From an uncultured Tenacibaculum sp. (GTDB lineage: Bacteria > Bacteroidota > Bacteroidia > Flavobacteriales > Flavobacteriaceae), in NCBI GenBank assembly GCA_947501615.1, contig CANMWK010000001.1:1-64000 (forward strand): DNA of 64,000 bases. The letters run 5' to 3'. Under the pieces are notes generated by a model. That model did not search any database. It saw only the letters and a list, made by a program, of their open reading frames with translations, and was not told the origin of the DNA. Of this stretch, positions 18,145-26,265 are shown one piece after another (the stretch's first letter is position 1; every line of letters starts with the position of its first letter). A program made the position numbers and the translations under genes.

Positions 18145-19909
18145 CTTGTACGTTTTGAGTTGGTAAATATTGTTTTAATGTACTTTTTATTGCTTCTAAA
18201 TAGTCATTCGCATCACTATTTTTCCAATACATTACATCGTCTAACTTTTTACTATAAGACTTTAGGAATACGTTTCTTGTACAAATTGGTACAAATGTTC
18301 CCTTCTTATCATTTTCTATAATGGTTTTACGTTTAATAGGAAACATTGCGTTTTTATAGCTTCTATTTGTAGAAGCATCTAGCAATGCTAAATTAGAAAT
18401 GCTATTATCTGGCTCTTTATCTTCTTTAAATAATTTTGCTACTTTTTTATACAATTTTTCAAATTCTATTGCATCTACTTTTTCTGCCTCTATTAAACTT
18501 AATAATCCCTTTGAAATCTTTTTTACTTTCCCTTTTAGTTCTTGTTCTATTATTAACCTTTGTTCTGCTATATTTTCTTTCCCTGTTAGGTATTCTAAAA
18601 TATCTTTAGACCATAACACTCTTTGTTTACCTGAAATTGTTTTATCTGTTTGAGAACGTAAATGTTCTATATCCCAATTTTCGTTTTCATAACTATTAAA
18701 AGGAAAGCGCATATTAGATTTTGGATTTTCTAATATGGTTTGAATATTAAACAGTAACAACACTGTTTTTATTAATTTATCACCATAGCTTAAATCGTCT
18801 ATTTGACATTTTACTTTAGCTTTAATCTTCTCTTTTAAATGAAGCTTAAAAGCTGTTTTTGTTTTATCTAAAGAAGCTTCTTTTAACAACCTTACATTAT
18901 TATTGGTGCTAATTAAAAAACCAATTAAATGGTATAACTCTCTATCTTTAAACCATTCTTGAAATGTTAGAAAGTATTTTTTTATTTCCATCCATAATTT
19001 ATCTATGTCAGGATTATTGTCTTCGTTTAAGGTAGTTGTAAAAGCCTCACTAAATTTATAAAACGTAAACCTATCTTCATCTTCTTTGGTTTTATTTTTG
19101 ATTAAATCGAAAATATATTCTATTCGAGTTTCGTATTTAAGAGGATTTGAATTGTTGTAGATAAAATACCAAAAATCATCGTTTTGCAATGTGCTTTCAA
19201 TAGCATCCCATTCTGAAGCTATTTGCAGTTGCTTTAAATTAACATCTTCTTTTTTATTAAAATTGGTTTCTCTTAAAAATAATGCTTTTACTAATTCTGC
19301 ATTAGTAAGAGGTATTTTACCCATATTTAATCGAGTGAAAATATCTATGGAATCTTGATTGTCAGTAATCTCGAACCAAATAAGTTTGGTTTGATTTATA
19401 AGTACAGGATAAAACTCACTATTAATAGCGGTATTTGTTTCTTCTTTTTCCTTAAACCATTTTACAATTGTTTTAAAAGCAGCGTTAATATGAAAATAAT
19501 CTATATTTTGATTCGCAACAGTATCGTCTTTTATATTCATTAAAAATTTTTCACTATCACTTCTGGTTTCATATTTAATCTTGAAAATCTTTTTTGGGGT
19601 CTTAAATTCTGTTTCGTTAAAATAATACAACAAAATTAATATGGTTGTTAACCTTTGCTGACCATCAATCACTTCCCAATAATTTACGTCTTCTTCATTA
19701 TACTTTTTAATTGCTACAGGTTGTAGGCAATAAAATGGATTTTTAGCATCGCTATCAGAAGTTTTTTGACTTATTTTAAATTCCCATAAATCATCTAACA
19801 AAGCTTTTACTTGTTCACTTGTCCAACGATACCCTCTTTGATAAGAAGGTATATAGAAGCGTTCTCCTAAAATGCTGTTTATAGGTTTTAATTCTATGTT
19901 GTTGCTCAA
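18131..19909 (-). CDS. DUF262 plus DUF1524 (HNH) protein, GmrSD-like
   Basis: This 592-residue protein has a DUF262 domain with 'YIPSYQRGYRW' (about 19-29) and 'IDGQQRLTTI' (about 81-90), then 'FTRLNMGKIPLTNAELVKA', and a C-terminal DUF1524 with 'NWDIEHLRSQ' (D413, E415-H416) and a terminal 'NLALLDASTNRSYKNAMFP' block. This is the GmrSD architecture: an NTPase-like domain linked to an HNH-type nuclease, in type IV enzymes that cut modified DNA. It lies 84 bp after hsdS and overlaps the larger DUF262 gene. The pair may give a modification-dependent activity complementing the type I enzyme. Confidence 0.85.
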   Translation of the reverse strand: MSNNIELKPINSILGERFYIPSYQRGYRWTSEQVKALLDDLWEFKISQKTSDSDAKNPFYCLQPVAIKKYNEEDVNYWEVIDGQQRLTTILILLYYFNETEFKTPKKIFKIKYETRSDSEKFLMNIKDDTVANQNIDYFHINAAFKTIVKWFKEKEETNTAINSEFYPVLINQTKLIWFEITDNQDSIDIFTRLNMGKIPLTNAELVKALFLRETNFNKKEDVNLKQLQIASEWDAIESTLQNDDFWYFIYNNSNPLKYETRIEYIFDLIKNKTKEDEDRFTFYKFSEAFTTTLNEDNNPDIDKLWMEIKKYFLTFQEWFKDRELYHLIGFLISTNNNVRLLKEASLDKTKTAFKLHLKEKIKAKVKCQIDDLSYGDKLIKTVLLLFNIQTILENPKSNMRFPFNSYENENWDIEHLRSQTDKTISGKQRVLWSKDILEYLTGKENIAEQRLIIEQELKGKVKKISKGLLSLIEAEKVDAIEFEKLYKKVAKLFKEDKEPDNSISNLALLDASTNRSYKNAMFPIKRKTIIENDKKGTFVPICTRNVFLKSYSKKLDDVMYWKNSDANDYLEAIKSTLKQYLPTQNVQDGQQ

Positions 19910-19993
19910 ACTAAATGGATTTTAAGGGTTATACTAAAATCATTCAATTTTCTTTTTTCTTTTTTTATCATAGCTTTTTTTCTTTAGTATTTT

Positions 19994-21151
19994 TTACACT
20001 AACCTAATTTTACCCGTTAACAAGTTTTGCATTAGCCCTTGCTTTACCATTTTGTATTTGGATAACTTTTGTTCTAATTGTTCTATTTCTGCATCCATAT
20101 CAGAAAGGATAGTTGCAATCTCTGTTTGTTCTTGTTTTGTTTTGGGAATAGCGAATTTCATTTCCAAAATGTATTTAAAGTGCCTATTATATCCAGTATT
20201 TGGAATTTCTTTATTCAATAGTAAATAATAAATAAATTTAGTTAAAAAGACATTTTTAGTTGATAGTAATTGTGTACCATCTGCTCCAACTACAAAATCA
20301 AAATCTATAAATTTCACAATTCTTGTATGGTCACCAAAAACAATTATTCCATCTTCCTGAATTTTAAATAGCTTATTGTCATTATTCGAGTATGCTACTA
20401 CAATTTTCTTTCCTTGGTCAACTACTTGGAACTTTCCATTTTCTTCATATTCTTTTGAGTTAATCTGAAAGTTTTTTGATTGATGTTTAATGAAAATATC
20501 TACATAGTTTTTTACCACCCAATCTTCTTTAGGTGTTAAAAGTTGTTGCATAGCACCTTGTTTAATGGCTCTTTTTTTAGTGAGTTTTTGTTCTATGGCT
20601 TGTATTAAATTATCGGTATCGCTTAATACTTGAGCTATGGTTTTTTGTTCTGGGAGAGGTGGAAGTGTAAAATTAAAGTGAACAAAATCCTTTTGATATA
20701 AATGTGAAATCGTTGAGCCAGCTGTAAGTCTTGAAAGAAAATCTGCAAAATGATTCGACATCAAAACATAGTAGAAATATTTAGTATCAAAAGCCTTATT
20801 TTTTGGACGGATTACAAATACTCCGCTATTTAAAGTTGTTGGCTTTGGCACTTTATCAACGAAAGCAACCTTCCCAATTGTGCCATCTTTTGTTACTAAA
20901 ACATCACCAACTTGAACTTGAATGTTTTTATCTTGGTCATATCTATTTTTTTCCACAAATACACAGTTGTCCCAATCAATAAAGCCATTTTTAAAATCAG
21001 TACCAGTAATTAAATAATAATTACCTGTATCAAGATATTCTGAAGTAGTTAATCCTTGCCATCCAATTCTTGCTTTTAAAATTGCAGATTCTCCTAAATT
21101 TAGTTCTTTCCAATTTGAATGAACTGTATTTGATACTTCATCTAACTCCAT
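19994..21151 (-). CDS. hsdS: Type I restriction-modification specificity subunit S
   Basis: The DNA-recognition subunit, 385 residues with two target-recognition halves. Each half ends in a conserved helix: 'QKLTKKRAIKQGAMQQLLTP' and 'QKLSKYKMVKQGLMQNLLTG'. The first half contains 'LPPLPEQKTIAQVLSDTD' and the second 'PKTKQEQTEIATILSDMD', normal for HsdS. It overlaps the hsdM stop by 10 bp. The two recognition domains differ from each other, so the target should be bipartite and asymmetric; the motif cannot be read from sequence. Confidence 0.93.
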   Translation of the reverse strand: MELDEVSNTVHSNWKELNLGESAILKARIGWQGLTTSEYLDTGNYYLITGTDFKNGFIDWDNCVFVEKNRYDQDKNIQVQVGDVLVTKDGTIGKVAFVDKVPKPTTLNSGVFVIRPKNKAFDTKYFYYVLMSNHFADFLSRLTAGSTISHLYQKDFVHFNFTLPPLPEQKTIAQVLSDTDNLIQAIEQKLTKKRAIKQGAMQQLLTPKEDWVVKNYVDIFIKHQSKNFQINSKEYEENGKFQVVDQGKKIVVAYSNNDNKLFKIQEDGIIVFGDHTRIVKFIDFDFVVGADGTQLLSTKNVFLTKFIYYLLLNKEIPNTGYNRHFKYILEMKFAIPKTKQEQTEIATILSDMDAEIEQLEQKLSKYKMVKQGLMQNLLTGKIRLV

Positions 21152-23862
21152 ACAAACCCCATTTTTTGTAAGTGAGTATTCACTTTGGTTTCTAAATTTT
21201 CTACTTCATTATCAATAACAGGTAATGGGTTTTCGTAGCGTTCTGCTAATTCTTTTACACGGTTGGTTAAGCGTTGGCTAATATGGTCTATTTCGTCTTT
21301 TATAGTAGTTTCTATGGTTTGCATCCATTTATCATCTACTACTAATTGTTTTATTTCATCTTCTGTTAAGGTTGGGTATTTGGCATAGAGTATTTCATCA
21401 AGCTTTTCTTCTTCTATTTTGATTTCTTTTTTAAGAGCTGTTTCTTTATCTTTTAATTCGATAAATTCATACAGTATCATTATTTCTTTTATATATTCTT
21501 CTTCTGGTTTTTCTATTATAAGTTGATTTATATAGACATCTATATTTGTATTCAGCTCTTTAATTTTTTTTCTTAATGCAGTAACCTCCTTTGATTTATT
21601 TACAAACTGATTTAATAAAATAGCTTCTTCTGAATCAACATCTATACTCTTTAATCTGTCTTTAATTGCTTTTTGAGTAATTGTACCTTTTGCATTTCTT
21701 AATGGATTAAATACTTGATTTATTGATAATTCTAAGAAAATTGCATTTTGATTTGATAATTCTTCATATAAAGCATCACTTTTAATAGACAAAGGCTTAT
21801 TGAATTTATTTAAAGCCAAGTTTTTGAAATCTATTACACTTATTTGTGCTTCCGCTTTTTTGGTAACTTCATTTAAGGCTTCTTCTTCACCAGCGTTTTC
21901 TTCTTGTAATTCTGTTGCTCTAGCAATAGCGGTTTCTAATTCGTTTTGTAAATTTTCAATAGCTTCCTTTTCTTCCGTAAAATATCTATTAATTACAAGG
22001 TTTTTTGGTATTAAATCGCAAGTCCAACCTTTGTCTACCAATTTCTTTTTGCTATTCTCTTTTAAAATTCTATATGTATTCGCTACCCAACCATCTTGCG
22101 TAATGATGTAGCTATCATCTTGCATTACTTCAAACCAATATGTCATTATATGTTGGTACATATTATAAGGATCTATCAATGCCTTATTGGTGTATTGGTT
22201 CAATAAATTTTCAGATAAGCTATATATTAATTCTTTTGGATTAAAACCTTGTGTTAAGGCTTTTAAAGTAGTGGTTGTGTCTGTTTTCCATTCGGTAAAT
22301 AAATTATCCATTTGCGTACTAAAAGCCACAAACTCTGGATGCTCAAAAATGGTAGTTTTAATATCCTCTTTAGGCACTTTTAAGCTACTGTAATTAGATC
22401 TTTTACTTTGGGTAAATAATGCACCTTTTACATTAGGATATACATCCCAAAAATGCTGTAAAGCCTTAATATCTGAATCTGGAATATCGCCTAATAAATG
22501 CGCTTCAATATCTTGTATATCTTCTGTTTCTTGGCTTTCAATATACCTTGGGATATTTAAGTTAAACTCATTCGCTTCAATTTCTGTAATAGAAACCATT
22601 TTACTAAAACCCGTTATTTGTTTTTGCTCATTAAAAATAGTTGCTATTCTATGAATATCTTTTTCTTGTAAACGATTTTTATTGCCATCTTTTATAAAAC
22701 CTTTACCAGCATCTATCATAAAAATACCTTTTCGGTTTTGTGCATTTTCTTTGTCAATTAAAATAATACAAGCAGGAATGCCTGTACCATAAAACAAATT
22801 GGCAGGTAAACCAATAACACCTTTTATGTAGCCTTTTTTAATTAAGTTTTGACGTATTTCTGCTTCAGCATTTCCTCTAAATAAAACTCCGTGAGGCAAA
22901 ATAACAGCTCCTTTACCATTTCGTTTTAAAGAACGAACAATATGTAATAAGAAAGCATAATCTCCATTTTTAGAAGGAGGAATACCATAATCTTGAAAAC
23001 GATTGTATGGATTGTCTTCTGGTAAACTTAATCCATTGCTCCAACGCTTATCACTAAAAGGAGGATTGGCAACTACATAATCAAATGTTTTTAGGTTGTC
23101 ACCAGTTTCGTTTTCAAATAATGGTTTTGCTAATGTATTTCCTTGTTTTATTAATGCAGTAGGTTCGTTATGTAAAATCATATTCATACGAGCTAAACCA
23201 GAGGTTGCAGCATCTTTTTCTTGACCATATAAAGTTACTTTACCATTTGCTACATTACTTATTTTTAACAACAAAGAACCAGAACCACAAGCAGGGTCAT
23301 ATACTGTAGTTTCTGCAGTAGTTTGCTCTTTATCGATTCCTATAATATTTGCCATTATTCGGCTTACTTCTGCAGGAGTATAGAATTGACCTTTACTTTT
23401 TCCGCTTTCTGTAGCAAAGTTTTGCATTAAATACTCATAGGCATCCCCTAAAATATCATCACCTTCTGCTTGGTTTTTACTAAAGTCTAAACTTGGGTTT
23501 TCAAAGATTGCTATTAAATTCGTTAGTCTATCTACCATTTCTTTTCCGCTACCTAATTTGGTAACATCATTAAAGTCTGGCATATCTGCTAACTGATTTG
23601 CTTCTGCTATAGGAGCAATAATTTTTTTATTGATTTGATCTCCAATATCTGTTGCTCCTTTAAGTGCAACCATATCTTTAAAACTTGCACCTTGTGGAAT
23701 TGTTATTGGTGCATAGGGTTGACCTGCCCATTTGTCGCTAATATATTTTATAAAGAGCATAACCAACACATAATCTTTGTATTGACTTGCATCCATACCA
23801 CCTCTTAACTCGTCACAACTTGCCCAAAGGGAGCTGTATAATTCTGATTTTTTTATTGCCAT
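21142..23862 (-). CDS. hsdM: Type I DNA adenine methyltransferase subunit M (long form)
   Basis: First gene of the restriction operon. HsdM_N helical domain at about 1-150, SAM-binding motif I 'DPACGSG' (189-195), and catalytic motif IV 'NPPF' (266-269), marking an N6-adenine methyltransferase. At 906 residues it is far longer than the usual ~500: beyond about residue 430 is an extra helical, Glu/Lys-rich region with 'LQNELETAIARATELQEENA'-type coiled coil. This long form exists in other type I systems. The methylase core is intact. The upstream region 23863-24018 probably holds the operon promoter. Confidence 0.93.
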   Translation of the reverse strand: MAIKKSELYSSLWASCDELRGGMDASQYKDYVLVMLFIKYISDKWAGQPYAPITIPQGASFKDMVALKGATDIGDQINKKIIAPIAEANQLADMPDFNDVTKLGSGKEMVDRLTNLIAIFENPSLDFSKNQAEGDDILGDAYEYLMQNFATESGKSKGQFYTPAEVSRIMANIIGIDKEQTTAETTVYDPACGSGSLLLKISNVANGKVTLYGQEKDAATSGLARMNMILHNEPTALIKQGNTLAKPLFENETGDNLKTFDYVVANPPFSDKRWSNGLSLPEDNPYNRFQDYGIPPSKNGDYAFLLHIVRSLKRNGKGAVILPHGVLFRGNAEAEIRQNLIKKGYIKGVIGLPANLFYGTGIPACIILIDKENAQNRKGIFMIDAGKGFIKDGNKNRLQEKDIHRIATIFNEQKQITGFSKMVSITEIEANEFNLNIPRYIESQETEDIQDIEAHLLGDIPDSDIKALQHFWDVYPNVKGALFTQSKRSNYSSLKVPKEDIKTTIFEHPEFVAFSTQMDNLFTEWKTDTTTTLKALTQGFNPKELIYSLSENLLNQYTNKALIDPYNMYQHIMTYWFEVMQDDSYIITQDGWVANTYRILKENSKKKLVDKGWTCDLIPKNLVINRYFTEEKEAIENLQNELETAIARATELQEENAGEEEALNEVTKKAEAQISVIDFKNLALNKFNKPLSIKSDALYEELSNQNAIFLELSINQVFNPLRNAKGTITQKAIKDRLKSIDVDSEEAILLNQFVNKSKEVTALRKKIKELNTNIDVYINQLIIEKPEEEYIKEIMILYEFIELKDKETALKKEIKIEEEKLDEILYAKYPTLTEDEIKQLVVDDKWMQTIETTIKDEIDHISQRLTNRVKELAERYENPLPVIDNEVENLETKVNTHLQKMGFVWS

Positions 23863-24018
23863 TAAATGTTTTATGTTTATTTGAATCCTTCATAGCTAAA
23901 GGACTTTAAAAATATAGTTTTAATTTTAAATTATCTTATTGATTCTTGTTTTTATTATACTGAAAATATATAAACAGCATAAACCCTTTGTGTCTTTCAT
24001 TTCTATTAGTTGTTTCAT

Positions 24019-24126
24019 TTACAAAAACCATAATTTATCTTTTGCGTGTTCTGGAATTGTTCCTTGAAAACGAGGTGCTAATTGAGCAACCATTTCAGGG
24101 TATTTTATTGTTATAGGAACATTTTG
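24019..24126 (-). pseudogene. Orphan 3' end of a second Argonaute gene
   Basis: These 108 bp encode the last 35 residues and stop codon of the Argonaute at 26266-28377 ('KYPEMVAQLAPRFQGTIP' through 'KDKLWFL'). There are four mismatches, and all four are synonymous (Gly, Thr, Ala and Ile codons). Similarity ends abruptly at 24126. No Argonaute sequence precedes it; instead the effector-like gene ends 61 bp upstream. It is therefore a fossil tail of a once-functional relative, left when the present pair arrived or rearranged. Confidence 0.85.
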
Positions 24127-24186
24127 CAATACTCTTTTTATTTAATACTTTTTTAGGTGTGCTTATTTTTTATACAGGATGGTGAT

Positions 24187-26253
24187 TTAATTTAATATTT
24201 TTATGTAATTTATTCTTGTAATTTTGAAAGATCTTTCTTCAAGTCTTTTATGACAATAGCCTTTAAAGTGCTGTTTATATTCATAACCATTCTCTAAAAA
24301 CTCAGAAGTATATTCCAAATTACTCACTTTTCGACCACTGCTTTCCCCATTCCAATTAGTATATTTCATTTCAATAGTATAGTCATTGCTTATAGCCTTT
24401 TCAATAAGGTATGCGATTGAGTAATTATTTGAGTTGAACTCTTTTTGTTGATAAGTAACCTTAGGCTTTGTTACCTTTTTTTGTTGATATTCTTTACTTT
24501 TAGTATAAGTATTTGTTTTTACGTTTTTTTTGACTTTGGAGCGAGTTACAGGTATTACTAGACTTTCTTCTAATTTTTCATTTGCTGTAAGGGCTGTATC
24601 AATTCTTTTTTTTATCTCTTTAAATGGTTTGAAATTATGGTTAAGATACTTTTCTCGATAGTTTGTTTGTTCCCAAATTTGTGCTTGTAGTTTATTCCAG
24701 CAATCTTCTGTTTTAATAAACGCATATTTATTGTTGAAAAATCTGTGATTTTTGAAATTAATATCTATTGCACTTATAACTTTAACGATTTTATGTAAGC
24801 ACTCCTCTAGTTGATGGTGCACTTGGTATTCTGAAAACCTAATCACGAACCAACCCCTATCGACAAAATAATTATCTCTGTTTACATCCTCTGGATAACA
24901 ATGAGTGAGTTTTCTAGAAACACCCGCATAAGGTTCATCTATTTCGATATCTATATAAATATTTTTTGTGCCTTTTGAAATCATTGCAATATCTGGTTCG
25001 TAAGGAGTTGTGCCACTACCGATTGCTAACATTGTATTGTCTAAAACATCAAAGTCTTTCTTAAAATGTTTTAAAATGGCCAGATACAAATCATTCTCTT
25101 TATATCCTTTTCTATTGTTTCTACCTTTACGATAAGACCTTATAATACTATTATAAATAGGTTTTCTAACGATAGGATATTGATTGTTAGAGGTAATTAT
25201 GTGAGTTGTTAAAAAATTAACTCTTTTTATGCTAATAGAATTTGTGTTTTTTTCCTTTTTTATTTTTGCTTTTTCTGCTTGTTGCTTTTTAGCTGTAGCC
25301 GCATTTCGTTTTCTAAGATTTTCTTCATTTTGTAGTTTAATTTCTTCTTTTTTTCTTCTTAAGTTTTCTTTTATTTCCTGTTCTTTTCTCTTTTTTTCAG
25401 CATTTTGTTTTCTTACATTATTTAATATTTCTTCTCTCTGTTTTAATTTTTCTTCTTCAGTTTTTCGATTAAAATTTTCTTCGTGGTTTAATTTTTTATA
25501 ATGATATTTAGTCGACTCTTGCTTTTTTTTAACTTCTTCCTCTTTTAGCAACTTATTAAATTCTTCTTCGTATTTTAAGTCTTTATAATTATACTTATTA
25601 GATTTTAGTTCTTGCCTTTTTACAGAATTAGTATTTGAACTTTTTTTCTTATCACTTAACTGTTTGAAATAATATAATATCTGAAGAATTAGATTTAAAA
25701 TTAGAAGTATTATTAAACTACTTTTTATTAATAAAGTTTTTTTTGAAAGAAAATCTTCATTTTCATTTAATTCGTTTGTATAATTATGATTAAATATATC
25801 CTCTTTATTTATTTTTCTAACACTAATATTTTTAATTGAAGTAATTTTACCCCCTTTATTAAAAGTAAATTGAATGTCTGATAATATGGAATTTATTCTT
25901 TCACTTTTTAAACTTTTAGTATAGTCGTATTTTGTAGTAAGAAGATATTGGTATCTGCTAATTTCTTTTATATTCTGAATTTCATTTTTTGAAAATTCAT
26001 TTTTGTTCCAACTACTTAAATAAATTTCTTTAAGATTATTCTTAGATAGGTTTTTTTTGTTCCAATAATTTAAGATTGGGAATTGGTAATAGCTAAGAAT
26101 CTTTTTAATTTCTCTGGAATCCTCTGCTGTTATAAATTCGATAATTTTTTTTTTGAAGTTTATCTCATTATTTAAGGGATCCTTTTGCGAAAAAAAGAAT
26201 AGAATACTTATTACTAATACAATCGTAATACTGTTATGAGTTACATTTCTCAT
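24187..26253 (-). CDS. Argonaute-associated membrane/coiled-coil/DUF559-like nuclease/WYL protein
   Basis: 688 residues, no full-length family recognised. Visible parts: membrane segment at about 8-22, a soluble stretch, second membrane segment at about 174-197, a Lys/Glu-rich coiled coil at about 205-335, a nuclease-like domain at about 380-495, a basic linker, and a WYL-like module at about 608-686 ending 'RSFKITRINYIKI'. The nuclease-like part has 'YEPDIAMI' (D421), 'IDIEIDEPY' (E437, D439) and 'NRDNYFVDRGWFVIRFSEYQ', matching the order of DUF559/Vsr-type PD-(D/E)xK enzymes (vDf...iEiDg...DR...l...Gw.viRf). The usual Lys of E-x-K is Asp here. It starts 12 bp after the Argonaute stop, so it is probably co-transcribed as the effector of that system. 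Function is inferred. Confidence 0.68.
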   Translation of the reverse strand: MRNVTHNSITIVLVISILFFFSQKDPLNNEINFKKKIIEFITAEDSREIKKILSYYQFPILNYWNKKNLSKNNLKEIYLSSWNKNEFSKNEIQNIKEISRYQYLLTTKYDYTKSLKSERINSILSDIQFTFNKGGKITSIKNISVRKINKEDIFNHNYTNELNENEDFLSKKTLLIKSSLIILLILNLILQILYYFKQLSDKKKSSNTNSVKRQELKSNKYNYKDLKYEEEFNKLLKEEEVKKKQESTKYHYKKLNHEENFNRKTEEEKLKQREEILNNVRKQNAEKKRKEQEIKENLRRKKEEIKLQNEENLRKRNAATAKKQQAEKAKIKKEKNTNSISIKRVNFLTTHIITSNNQYPIVRKPIYNSIIRSYRKGRNNRKGYKENDLYLAILKHFKKDFDVLDNTMLAIGSGTTPYEPDIAMISKGTKNIYIDIEIDEPYAGVSRKLTHCYPEDVNRDNYFVDRGWFVIRFSEYQVHHQLEECLHKIVKVISAIDINFKNHRFFNNKYAFIKTEDCWNKLQAQIWEQTNYREKYLNHNFKPFKEIKKRIDTALTANEKLEESLVIPVTRSKVKKNVKTNTYTKSKEYQQKKVTKPKVTYQQKEFNSNNYSIAYLIEKAISNDYTIEMKYTNWNGESSGRKVSNLEYTSEFLENGYEYKQHFKGYCHKRLEERSFKITRINYIKILN

Positions 26254-26265
26254 TTGTTTATAATT

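Noticed and set aside
18220..18235. Extra att-like TTTTCCAATACA inside the DUF262/HNH gene
   Set aside because: The bases encode 'MYWK' in an intact gene and the flanks do not match the other att copies; a chance match.
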